Shown: in pieces, positions 26,757 through 35,363 of the stretch
How positions within the stretch are numbered: position 1 is the stretch's first letter
Layout of the letters: the number at the start of each line of letters is the position of its first letter
Position numbers and translations under genes: made by a program
Assembly (NCBI GenBank): GCA_951813015.1
Contig: CATOTG010000001.1
Span: 1-64,000, forward strand
Origin: an uncultured Thermoanaerobaculia bacterium
GTDB lineage: Bacteria > Acidobacteriota > Thermoanaerobaculia > Multivoradales > Multivoraceae
Length of the DNA stretch: 64,000 nt
Direction: 5' to 3'
Notes under the pieces: generated by a model
Seen by the model: only the letters and a program-made list of their open reading frames with translations
The model's database searches: none
What the model was told of the DNA's origin: nothing

Positions 26757-27989
26757 ATGGAACTGGTCTGCGGCCCGCACACCCTGGCATTCGGCGAGCG
26801 GCCCCTGGTCATGGGGGTGCTCAACGTGACGCCGGACAGTTTCTCGGACGGCGGCACGTTTCACGCTCCGGACGCCGCGATCGAAGGCGCGCTGCGCATG
26901 GCTGCCGAAGGGGCCGACCTGATCGACATCGGCGCCGAGAGCACCCGGCCGGGGGCCGAACCGGTTGACGCGAACGAAGAGCTCGCCCGGCTGCTGCCGG
27001 TGATCGAAGGCATCGACCGTCTCGGGCTGGGCGTGCCCCTGAGCGTGGACACGGCAAAGCCCGAGGCCGCCGACCGCGCGCTCGCCGCCGGCGCCCACAT
27101 GATCAACGACATCTCCGGCGCAGGCGAGGCGATGCTCGAGGTCGCGGCCCGCCACGGCGCTCCGGTCATCGCGATGCACATGCAGGGCGAACCGCGCACG
27201 ATGCAGCGAAAGCCGCGCTACGCCGACGTGGTGTCCGAAATCCACGACTACCTCGCCGAGCGGGTCGCCGCCGGACGCCGCCTCGGAGTCGAGGTGCTGG
27301 TCGACCCGGGGATCGGCTTCGGCAAGACGCTCGAGCACAACCTCGACCTGCTGGCGAACCTCGACGAGTTGAAACGGATCGGTGCGCCCGTGGTGCTCGG
27401 CGTGTCGCGGAAGTCGTTCCTGGACCGGCTGCTGGGCGGCGTCCCCGTCGAGGAGCGGCTGCACGGAACGCTGGCGGTGAATGCCTGGGCGGCTGCGCTC
27501 GGCTTCGCGGACGTGCTTCGCGTACACGACGTCGAGCCGCACCGGCAACTGGCGGAGAGCATCGGCGCTCTCAGGCCGCGCCGCAATCGCCCGCCGGCGC
27601 GCCGCCGCGTGTTTGCGCGCGGCATCGTCTGCCGGAGTCGGATCGGAGTGACCTGCGAAGAACGGGCCGAACCGCAGGACCTCCTGGTCGACATCGACCT
27701 GACCCTGACGGCCGGCGCCCGCGGGACCCGCGACGACCTGGCCGAGACCGTGGACTACGCGGAGCTCGCCGCCATCGCGCAAACGGTCGCGGCCCGCGGC
27801 AAGTACCGACTCGTCGAAACGCTGGCCGAGCGGATTGCGGCGGACGTCGGTCGAAGGACCTCGCAGGCGGCAGGCGGCTCGACGCCGTGGAACCGCATCG
27901 AATCGCTGCGGGTCCGGGTCACGAAACCCGGCGCCGCGCGCGAACTCGGCGCCGCGGAAGTCGGCGCCGAAATCGACTGGCGCCCGTGA
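26757..27989 (+). CDS. folP: Dihydropteroate synthase fused to a dihydroneopterin aldolase-like domain
   Basis: Cytoplasmic folate-pathway enzyme of 410 residues. Residues 1-275 are dihydropteroate synthase: MGVLNVTPDSFSDGG, DIGAESTRPGA, INDISG, DPGIGFGKT and LGVSRKSFLD are all present, so condensation of pterin pyrophosphate with p-aminobenzoate is well supported. Residues 285-410 look like a FolB-type domain: RSRIGVTCEERAEPQDLLVD, TVDYAEL and LVETLAERIAAD, ending VRVTKPG. Standard FolP is about 270-280 residues, so the extension is a real fusion. Followed by folK 73 bp downstream, giving aldolase, pyrophosphokinase and synthase in one locus. Confidence 0.88.
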   Translation: MELVCGPHTLAFGERPLVMGVLNVTPDSFSDGGTFHAPDAAIEGALRMAAEGADLIDIGAESTRPGAEPVDANEELARLLPVIEGIDRLGLGVPLSVDTAKPEAADRALAAGAHMINDISGAGEAMLEVAARHGAPVIAMHMQGEPRTMQRKPRYADVVSEIHDYLAERVAAGRRLGVEVLVDPGIGFGKTLEHNLDLLANLDELKRIGAPVVLGVSRKSFLDRLLGGVPVEERLHGTLAVNAWAAALGFADVLRVHDVEPHRQLAESIGALRPRRNRPPARRRVFARGIVCRSRIGVTCEERAEPQDLLVDIDLTLTAGARGTRDDLAETVDYAELAAIAQTVAARGKYRLVETLAERIAADVGRRTSQAAGGSTPWNRIESLRVRVTKPGAARELGAAEVGAEIDWRP

Positions 27990-28062
27990 CCCGGACTCGC
28001 GCTCGGACCGGGTTGTTCCGGCAGGCGCGCGACCTTCTCCGTGCCGGAGTGGACCGCCGGCC

Positions 28063-28581
28063 GTGACCCGGACCCGCGCCTTCGTCGCCCTCGGGTCCAA
28101 CCTCGGCTCGCGACAGACGAATCTGCGCGCCGCGCTCGGCAGCCTGCGGCAGCTCGGGGAGGTGACCGCGGTCTCGGCGTTCCACGCCACCGGAGCCGTA
28201 CCGGAGAGCGGCGTGGCGGCCGCCGACCCGGACTTTCTGAATGCCGCGGCGGCAATCGAAACCCGCCTTGACGCCGGCGCCCTGCTGAACGGCCTGCTCG
28301 AGATCGAAAGCGCCCTCGGCCGGAATCGCACCACAACGCCCGCCGATCGCCTTGCCCCGCGCCGCCGGACCCGGCCGGGGGATGGCCCCAGGACGATCGA
28401 CCTCGACCTGCTCCTGTTCGGCGGCCTCGTCATTGCCGCGCCCGGCCTGATCGTGCCCCACCCCCGGATGCATCGCCGCCGCTTCGTCCTCGAACCGCTA
28501 TGCCAGATCGCCCCCGGCGCCTGGCACCCCGGCCTGAGGAAGACGGCGGCCGAGCTGCTGGGCAGTCTCCTCCGATCCTGA
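28063..28581 (+). CDS. folK: 2-amino-4-hydroxy-6-hydroxymethyldihydropteridine pyrophosphokinase
   Basis: HPPK of 172 residues, transferring pyrophosphate from ATP to 6-hydroxymethyl-dihydropterin, the step before dihydropteroate synthase. The GTG start at 28063 gives VTRTRAFVALGSNLGSRQTN, the family's N-terminal signature. LLEIESALGRNR, GPRTIDLDLLLFGG and IVPHPRMHRRRFVLEPL are the substrate and metal-binding motifs. A basic insert (RLAPRRRTRPGDG) is slightly longer than usual. The only upstream ATG/TTG-initiated reading overlaps folP in another frame and is rejected. Confidence 0.92.
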   Translation: MTRTRAFVALGSNLGSRQTNLRAALGSLRQLGEVTAVSAFHATGAVPESGVAAADPDFLNAAAAIETRLDAGALLNGLLEIESALGRNRTTTPADRLAPRRRTRPGDGPRTIDLDLLLFGGLVIAAPGLIVPHPRMHRRRFVLEPLCQIAPGAWHPGLRKTAAELLGSLLRS

Positions 28582-28957
28582 GATGATCGTGAACGGGCCC
28601 GGCGGTGCGGCGCGGGCTCTCTCGCGAAGGGCGCCGATCGGGTCGCACAGGCCGAAGCCGCCGCTTCCCTTGATCGCGGCGTCGAACCCGGTCGCCGGGT
28701 ACTCCAGGCCCTGCGGCTGGCGGACCGCCGTCGGGCCGCTCACGACCTCGCGCTCGGGCACGAAGCAGGTCGCGGCGCGCCGTGCGCCGGCCGCTCGATC
28801 CCGGGTCCAGCGGCGGAACCGAGCGCTGCCCCGTGGCGAGAGGACCGACGGCAAGCGCGCTCGCCACACACTCCGGCCCTGGCTCACGGAGACCCCGGAA
28901 TCGTCCTGGGCCGCGGCGGCAGACGGCGCACCGGAACGTTGTACTCTCTGGCCTCCC
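28582..28957 (-). pseudogene. Orphan fragment of a metalloprotease-type gene in an intergenic gap
   Basis: This 376-bp gap holds no complete gene. On the minus strand, 28716-28823 encodes FRRWTRDRAAGARRAATCFV followed by PEREVVSGPTAVRQP. It matches FRRWIRDRAAGAQRAADYFV and PEGEVVRGPATVRQP from the metalloprotease locus near 34090-34196. By direct comparison about 93 of 107 bases agree. No signal peptide, zinc motif or other protease parts surround it, so it is a duplicated scrap rather than a functional gene. The acyl-CoA dehydrogenase promoter must also lie here. Confidence 0.6.
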
Positions 28958-30127
28958 ATGGATTTCACCCTGACCGCACAGCAGCGCGCCCTGTGCGAGG
29001 GGATCGCCCGTACCTGCGCCGCCTTCGACGACGACTACTGGCTGGCAGTCGACAACGAGGTCCGGTTCCCGCACGAGTTCCACGGCGCGATGGCCGAGTG
29101 CGGCGCGCTCGGGATCGCGATGCCGGAGGAGTACGGCGGTTCGGGCCTGGGCGTCACCGAAGCCGCCCTGGTCATGCACGAGGCGGCCCGCGCAGGCGGC
29201 GGGATGAGCGCGGCCTCGGCGATCCACATCAACATCTTCGGGCCGCACCCGATCGTTGTCTTCGGCACGGAGGAGCAGCGCCGCCGTTTCCTGCCCGAAC
29301 TGATCGACGGCCAAGTCAAGACCTGCTTCGCGGTCACCGAGCCCGATGCCGGCCTCGAGACGACCGCGATCACCACCCGCGCCGAGCCCCTCCCCGACGG
29401 CAGCTACGTCGCCCACGGGCGAAAGATCTGGACCACCACCGCCCAGGAGGCCGACCGGGTCATGCTCCTGGCGCGGACGACCCCCAGGGCCGAGACCGGG
29501 AAGGCGGGCGGGGGCCTTTCCCTGTTCTACACGACCCTCGATCGGTCGAAGGTGGAGATCCGGCGCATTCCGAAGATGGGCCGGGCCGCGGTGGATTCGA
29601 ACGAACTGTTCATCGACGGACTCGAGATACCCGCCGAGGACCGCATAGGCGACGAGGGCCGCGGCTTCGAGTACATTCTCCACAGCCTGAACCCGGAGCG
29701 GATCCTGATCGGCATCGAGGCGGTCGGCGTCGGCCGCAACGCCCTGGAACGGGCCGCCGACTATGCCCGGAACCGGCGGGTCTTCGGCCGCCCGATCGGC
29801 CAGAACCAGTCGATCCAGCACCCCCTGGCGGAGTGCTGGATGGAGCTGGAGGCGGCCTTTCTGATGGCGATGCAGGCAGCATCGCTCTACGACCGCGGGG
29901 AACCGTGCGGCCACTACGCGAACGCCGCGAAGTACCTCGGCGCCGAGGCGGGCTTCAAGGCCTGCACGCAGGCGGTGATGACCCATGGCGGCATGGGCTA
30001 CGCGAAGGAGTTCCACGTCGAGCGGCTCATGCGCGAGGTGATGATCCCGCGGCTGGCACCGGTCAGCCCGCAGCTGATCCTCTGCCACATCGCCGAGAAG
30101 GTCCTCGGCCTGCCGAAGAGCTACTAG
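28958..30127 (+). CDS. Acyl-CoA dehydrogenase
   Basis: FAD-dependent acyl-CoA dehydrogenase of 389 residues, introducing the alpha-beta double bond in acyl-CoA. The ATG at 28958 begins MDFTLTAQQRALCEGIARTC; a longer open frame upstream is unrelated. Landmarks are CFAVTEPDAG, KIWTTTAQEADRVMLLART, RRVFGRPIGQNQSIQHPLAE and QAVMTHGGMGYAKEFHVERL. Substrate specificity cannot be read from the sequence. It stands alone between folate genes and secreted proteins; other beta-oxidation-type genes occur near 42.7 and 60 kb. Confidence 0.92.
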   Translation: MDFTLTAQQRALCEGIARTCAAFDDDYWLAVDNEVRFPHEFHGAMAECGALGIAMPEEYGGSGLGVTEAALVMHEAARAGGGMSAASAIHINIFGPHPIVVFGTEEQRRRFLPELIDGQVKTCFAVTEPDAGLETTAITTRAEPLPDGSYVAHGRKIWTTTAQEADRVMLLARTTPRAETGKAGGGLSLFYTTLDRSKVEIRRIPKMGRAAVDSNELFIDGLEIPAEDRIGDEGRGFEYILHSLNPERILIGIEAVGVGRNALERAADYARNRRVFGRPIGQNQSIQHPLAECWMELEAAFLMAMQAASLYDRGEPCGHYANAAKYLGAEAGFKACTQAVMTHGGMGYAKEFHVERLMREVMIPRLAPVSPQLILCHIAEKVLGLPKSY

Positions 30128-30464
30128 CAGCCGCCGCTTCGCGCGGCTCTGCGCCCGCCGACCATTGAGACCTGCTCAAGCTGCCGCCTGAGCCGCAAGG
30201 ACACCGGCCTTCACCGGCAATCAGACCTCCGACTCAGCCCCAACGAGCGTCCGGGCTGCTTTCGAAGCCGGTCAACCCCACACACTCCCCGTGCCGTTCC
30301 GCCTCCTCCCGGCAACACGTCACCACCGGACGCCCTTACACGATTCTGAGAGCCTCACGGCTGAAGACGTCTCAGGCCAACAGCCCAAACCACTCCTGCC
30401 GGCGGGCCGGACCAAAGGGGGCCGGCGCCCTTGGAACCCCCAAGAGAGGTAAAGAGGCAAAGAC
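30128..30464. other. Convergent intergenic region with possible terminator hairpins
   Basis: No gene was found. Two stem-loops may end the converging transcripts. One is at 30129-30148 (AGCCG-CGC, loop TTC, GCG-CGGCT) just after the dehydrogenase stop. The other is at 30412-30434 (CCAA-GGG / CCC-TTGG around GCCGGC), about 30 bp beyond the SUMF1-fold gene's stop. Neither has a clear T-tract, so intrinsic termination is only possible. Confidence 0.35.
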
Positions 30465-31721
30465 TCACGGCGTGAGTGTCCGGGCAACGCGGAAGCCGAT
30501 GCCGTTGATCTGGACTCCGGTCGCGGACGCGCCGCGGTTCGCGGAGCGGAGGTACCTCGGAGAGTAGTACCAGGAACCGCCCCGAAGGACGCGATAGGAA
30601 CAGTCACCGCGCCGCCAGGCGCTGCCGTCGGACGGCGCGCCAACGTAGCTCTCGTTCCAGCAGTCCTCAACCCACTCCCACACGTTGCCATGCATGTCGT
30701 GCAGGCCGAACCGGTTTGCGCCAAACGAACCCACAGGCGCCGTCCTGTCGTAGTCCCAACGGCTACCGCAACTACGGCAGTTCGCACGGTTATGACCAAT
30801 CTCATTGCCCCAACTGTACGCCGTGTTCGCGCCCGCCCGAGCAGCGTACTCCCACTCCGATTCGCTCAACAGACGATACTCGAACCCGGTCTCCGCCGAA
30901 AGCCACGCAACGTACTCCTGCGTGTCCTCCCATCTCACAGCGACCACCGGACGATTGCCGCGACCCCAACCGTAATCAATCGGAAGAGACCGGCAACCGC
31001 CAGACTCCACGCATGCATCCCACTCCGAAAACGTCACTTCGTACTTCCCCACAGCAAGAGGCGCCGGAATCGTCACGGAATGCACCGGCAGCTCATTCTC
31101 AAAGCACCCCACGCCCGACACACAGCCCATCTCAAGACTGCCAGCCGGTATCACGCCACCGCCGCCGGAACTACATATGAAAGCGCTCGTATCGCTCCTG
31201 GTTGGCGCTGTCGTGCCCGCCTCGTTTGTATGGGTCCAGGTGTCGCCGTCCGGCCCGGTGATCCGAAGCTCGAAGCCGAGGTCCGTCACCGGCGCCACGA
31301 AGACCCATCGGTGCCCGTTGTGCTCGCAACCGTCCAGCACCTTGACCAGAACTTCGGCGTTCTCCCGGCTGAAAAACCAGAGAATCCCGGATTGACTGGA
31401 AGCCCATACACCTGCCTGTGCCTGTCCCGTCTCGCCTTCGCCGGTGATGTAGCACATGCGAACCCTGTAGCCGCCGTCGAACTGAAGCACGTCAGACGTC
31501 GGCGTACAAGGGCCGTCCGTGGAAAAGATGCCAGCCGGAATCACGACCAACTCCGGACCACTGCCGCCTGAACGCAGAGCATCGCGAACGCTCGCCAATG
31601 GCGATCCTTCGTCGGCTTCCAAGACAGCCGAATCCGCCACCTCGTCCTGACGCGACTGTGCAGCGACTGGAATGGCGAAAATCGCAAAGGCGATCGTTGC
31701 GCCGACAAACAACCTGAACAT
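30465..31721 (-). CDS. Exported SUMF1-fold (FGE-like) protein with recurrent module
   Basis: Exported protein of 418 residues; signal peptide MFRLFVGATIAFAIFAIPVA. Residues ~85-165 carry one copy of the module shared with the neighbouring proteases (FSRENAEVLVKVLDGCEHNG then HRWVFVAPVTDLGF). Residues ~190-418 form a formylglycine-generating-enzyme-type fold: VGKYEVTFSEWDACVESGGC, PVVAVRWEDTQEYVAWLSAE, GLHDMHGNVWEWVEDCW, GGSWYYSPRYLRSANRG. The active-site cysteine pair of true FGE (normally around the GGSW...YR segment) is missing here, so sulfatase activation is unlikely; a binding role is more probable. A GGGAGGG ribosome-binding site precedes the ATG by about 10 bp. Confidence 0.85.
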   Translation of the reverse strand: MFRLFVGATIAFAIFAIPVAAQSRQDEVADSAVLEADEGSPLASVRDALRSGGSGPELVVIPAGIFSTDGPCTPTSDVLQFDGGYRVRMCYITGEGETGQAQAGVWASSQSGILWFFSRENAEVLVKVLDGCEHNGHRWVFVAPVTDLGFELRITGPDGDTWTHTNEAGTTAPTRSDTSAFICSSGGGGVIPAGSLEMGCVSGVGCFENELPVHSVTIPAPLAVGKYEVTFSEWDACVESGGCRSLPIDYGWGRGNRPVVAVRWEDTQEYVAWLSAETGFEYRLLSESEWEYAARAGANTAYSWGNEIGHNRANCRSCGSRWDYDRTAPVGSFGANRFGLHDMHGNVWEWVEDCWNESYVGAPSDGSAWRRGDCSYRVLRGGSWYYSPRYLRSANRGASATGVQINGIGFRVARTLTP

Positions 31722-32073
31722 AGACGTTTATCCCTCCCACACCATGGGAATCATGGTGATTGAATGTGATTATCATGACTGAACACTCTGAACTTGCCCC
31801 GGTTTCGCGAACCATGGGCGCCTGGGAAATCAGGCGGCTTCCTGAACCGCCTCCTCGCTTCTGTGGTTTCCACCGACTCCGGGATTGGACCCCGCCATGG
31901 TGAGTGTCCGCTGAACGAGCGGGACCTTTCCTGGAAGATCGTCTTGTTGGGCGAGGACCGCCACCGGGGCAGTTGTCGAAGAGCGCGATCGTCGCGAATG
32001 GCGGCCCACCTGAAACGTGCGGCTTCGGCTTCATGTCGGCCTTGGCGATCTCGCTGCGCGACAAGGCGAACCG
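31722..32073. other. Intergenic region; AT-richer promoter segment
   Basis: No credible gene. Positions ~31735-31795 are markedly AT-richer than the surroundings (GTGATTATCATGACTGAAC on the + strand), probably the promoter region of the leftward SUMF1-fold gene; GATAAT read leftward near 31768 could be a -10 box but no good -35 is visible. A hairpin at 31906-31925 (GTCCGCT / AGCGGGAC with one bulge) lies ~150 bp past the end of the metalloprotease locus. Confidence 0.4.
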
Positions 32074-34760
32074 TCAGTCGTAGTGGACCTGGGGGATTCG
32101 CCCGGAGGAGTCCCAGGCGTCGCGGAGCGAGATGGTCGTGCCGTAGCCCGATACGGCGCACCGGTTGTCCTCGCGGCCTGCGGGGTATGCGCAGTGCACC
32201 AGGCGATCCGCCGCCGCGCCCGGATCGATGTAGACGTCTCTGCCGAAGCCGGTGATCGCCACCCATTCTTCGCCGGTGTCGCGGTGGATCACGCGGGTGG
32301 TGGAGCGCAGATCGGATGCGACGGCGAGGTCGAACCACCAGTGGCCGTTGAAGCCCGTGCCGTTCAGCACCTTGACCAGTGCCTCCGGATTCTGGGGGTC
32401 GAACAGCCAGTACAGGACGCCCTTGTCAGACGACCACCCGGACGTGCCGACGGTGTCCGTGTCGTTCGCCGTGGCGCGGAAGTGAATGTCGAACCGGTCG
32501 TCCTGGAGTTCTCGCAGCTTCGAGGCGCCCGCGCGCGGCGCCGTCAGGGGCACGGAGTCGCCGTTCGAGTAGAGGTGGCGGCGGGTTGCGCGCACCCGGT
32601 GAGTGCTCACAGGCGCCGCTTCGCCGAACGCGGGCTGAGGAAAGCGGTTCCTGTTGGCGGAAACGGACGCCAACGCCAGGTACTTTGAAGGAATGCGTCC
32701 GGAGGAATCCCAGGCGTCGCGGAGGGAGACCGTCGTGCCGTACCCCGATACCGCGCAGCCGTTGTCCGTGCGGCTCGCGGGACGTGCACAATGCACGAGG
32801 CGATTCGCCGCGTCGCCCGGATCGCTGTAGACGTCCCTTCCGAAGCCGGTCATCGCCACCCATTCGTCACCGGTGTCGCGGTGGGTCACGCGGGCAGCGG
32901 AGGGCAGATCGGAGGCGACGGCCAGGTCGAACCACCAATGGCCGTTGAGACCTCTGCCATCCAGCACCTTGACCAGGGCCTCCGGGTTCCCGGAGTCGAA
33001 CAACCAGTACAGGACGCCCTTGTCGGACGACCACCCGGCGGACTTGCCGACGGTCTCGGAGTCGTTCGCCTTGGCGCTGAAGTTGACATCGAACAGGGCG
33101 CCCTGGAGGGTGCCCGCTTCCTGGCCTGGCATGGTGACAACGACGGAGTCGCTGTCCGCGTACACGTCGCCGCGGAATACGCGGACGAGGAAGCTGTAGC
33201 GGCCTTCCGGGCGGAGACCGGAAACGGACGCTTCCTGAGCGTTCGCCGAGGTCGTCACGGCCCGGTTCCAGTCGGCGCCCTCGAGCCGCTTCCAGACCAT
33301 GAAGCCGTCCTCGTCGTCCGAGCGGTCCGTCCAGACGATGTGAACGGTCGTGCTGCTGGTCGGCGTTGCGCGCACGCCGGTCGGCGCGGCCGGCGGTGGT
33401 TTGCGGACCGGCGCCGGATAGAGGAGCCGGAGAATCGCCTGGTCGTCCGAAGACAGGCGGGCGCCGCGGCCGTCCGCGCGAATCCGGGGAAACATCAGCG
33501 CTTCCCTCTTCGCCTCCGTGTTGCAGTCGTGCGTCGCGTCGGCATCGCAAGGATGGGCGATGCCCAGCGAATGTCCCCAGCTCGTGGCCGAGCAGCTCTT
33601 CCATGTAGACGCGTATGCTCGCTTCGCTGCCGTACCGCCGCCGAAGGTGGTCGCCGAGCCCCCGCCGGGTGTTGACGTCGGACTGGACAATCTGCACGTC
33701 CGCGTAGTGCTCGTGCGGCGAAGGGCGTGGAACCGGCGGACTGTTGCACGCCATCCAGGTGGTGGCCCACCCGACCGCGCCGCCGTCCGGTTCCAGTTCT
33801 CCCATCTCGTTGAAGGGATCATCGAACATGATGAGGTTCCGGCCGCGGTAGGCGTCGACCTCGGGCGGCGCCGGAGGCCGGTCGTACCGAAGATCCACCC
33901 GGCTCTGCGGATCGCGGTTCCAGGCCCGCATCGCCGTGCTCACGGCCCGCCGGGTGGACGCTTCGCTCAGGCCGGGTTGCCCGCCCTGCTGAATTCCGAA
34001 GTTCACGCTCTCGCCGCGCTCGAACGCAAACCAGCGCACGGACTCGTTCGGGTACGCGCACCGGTTGCCCGTGCGGATGAACCGGTACGGCTGGCGGACC
34101 GTCGCCGGGCCGCGGACGACCTCGCCCTCCGGCACGAAGTAGTCCGCGGCGCGTTGCGCGCCGGCCGCTCGATCCCGGATCCAGCGGCGGAAGCGGGGCG
34201 CCGTCCCGCAGGCCGACCACCGTCTCGGCGCCGGCGTCGGGTCCGGTCTCCATCACGTCGTTCCTGAGCGACGGTTCGCGCTCCAGCAGGACGCCGCCCT
34301 CCACCGGGACCTCGAAGAAGATGCCCAGGCCGAACTCGACGACGCGGTGGAACGTCAAGGCGCCGCTCTCGCCGGAGCGCTGCCCGGTCAGGAACAGGAG
34401 AACCCGCTCGCCCTCCTGCAGCATCGGCAGGCCCGCGATGCGCATCGCCAGGCCGTCGGATCTGGCGCCGCCGGGCTGCCGGACGACGATCGTGCCGCCC
34501 GCCACGGCGCCCTTGAGGACTTCCTCCACCGTGACGGTGAAGTCCGTTGCCGGCAGAGGCAGGCCGTCAGGTGCGGCTGCGGCAAAGAGCACCCGGCCGA
34601 AGACAATCGTCCCGGTCCGATCGACCATCGACCCGTCGCTGGGCATGATGTAGGTGATGGCCGCCGACGGGTGCGCGGCCGCCAGGACCGTTGCCAGGAG
34701 CATGGCTGCGACCGTGCCAGGTTGACGGGGGGAAGGGCAGGTGCGCCGCACTGTCTGCAA
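32074..34760 (-). pseudogene. Metzincin-type metalloprotease with Fn3 and two modules, frameshifted twice
   Basis: Reading about 895 codons across three frames gives one coherent secreted protease. A TTG start at 34760 follows CAGGAGG by 8 bp and opens a signal peptide (AAMLLATVLAAAHPSAA). An N-terminal ~140-residue domain follows (GTIVFGRVLF, FTVTVEEVLKGAVAGGTIVV), then FRRWIRDRAAGAQRAADYFV, the catalytic domain, an Fn3 domain (IVWTDRSDDEDGFMVWKRL) and two modules (FDSGNPEALVKVLDGRGLNG; FDPQNPEALVKVLNGTGFNG). The frame changes near 34195 and again near 33583, the second inside the zinc motif (HELG | HSLGIAH). Both breaks sit next to runs of four identical bases. Either the gene is dead or the runs are miscounted; repaired, HELGHSLGIAH is perfect. 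Confidence 0.75.
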
Positions 34761-34842
34761 GGGGTTCGCCTCCTGTGGATAAATCACCCGATAACGCGGT
34801 CTCGCGTAGACTTATTGTGCCTATCTAAGCAGAACGGACGCA

Positions 34843-35355
34843 CTATGACACTGTAAGCGTCTGGACGCAACATGACGGAAGTACCTGTCCGAGTTGCGTG
34901 AAGACCTCCGGGCCCGGAGTGGAGCGGATCGCATGCGGCGCGGGCTCGCGCCACATCAGGCGCCCGACCAGCGAGGGCAACCGGGCTCCGGCGCCGCTGC
35001 CGTGCGAGAGCCTCAGGCTGCCGGCGGCGGGGAGCAGGACGTACCGCGCCAGCACGGCGAAACCGCCGATCAGGACCAGCGCCGCGGTCCAGATCAGAGT
35101 CATCTGCTTCCAGTGCCGCAGGTGTTCCCGCCCCCGCGCCCAACGCACGACGGTGCGCAGAAGGAACGGGAGGGAAGCCCCCCAGACCAGCAGGATGCCC
35201 AGCAGCAACCACGAGGAAGGCGAGAAGCCCTGGAGCACGGCCAGCGCCCCGATCGCAAACAGGAGCGCGACCCGCACGACGACGCGCACGAAGCGCATGC
35301 TGCCGGCCTGCTGCCGCCTGAGTCGATTCCGCCGGTCGCTGAAGTCGATCGCCAT
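34843..35355 (-). CDS. Small membrane protein of unknown function
   Basis: About 170 residues with two or three transmembrane segments: VVVRVALLFAIGALAVLQGF, SWLLLGILLVWGASLPFLL and MTLIWTAALVLIGGFAVLA. The ends are basic, and no enzymatic motif is visible. It begins 8 bp after the stop of the S9 peptidase gene, so it is probably its operon partner. The C-terminal 40 residues look unstructured and the true end could be debated, but the hydrophobic pattern and GC-rich codon use support a real gene. Confidence 0.55.
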   Translation of the reverse strand: MAIDFSDRRNRLRRQQAGSMRFVRVVVRVALLFAIGALAVLQGFSPSSWLLLGILLVWGASLPFLLRTVVRWARGREHLRHWKQMTLIWTAALVLIGGFAVLARYVLLPAAGSLRLSHGSGAGARLPSLVGRLMWREPAPHAIRSTPGPEVFTQLGQVLPSCCVQTLTVS

Positions 35356-35363
35356 CCGCGAGT

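Noticed and set aside
34774..34782. A perfect DnaA-box-like sequence (TTATCCACA on the minus strand)
   Set aside because: It is a single box with no cluster, no AT-rich unwinding element and no dnaA/dnaN nearby, so an origin is not supported.
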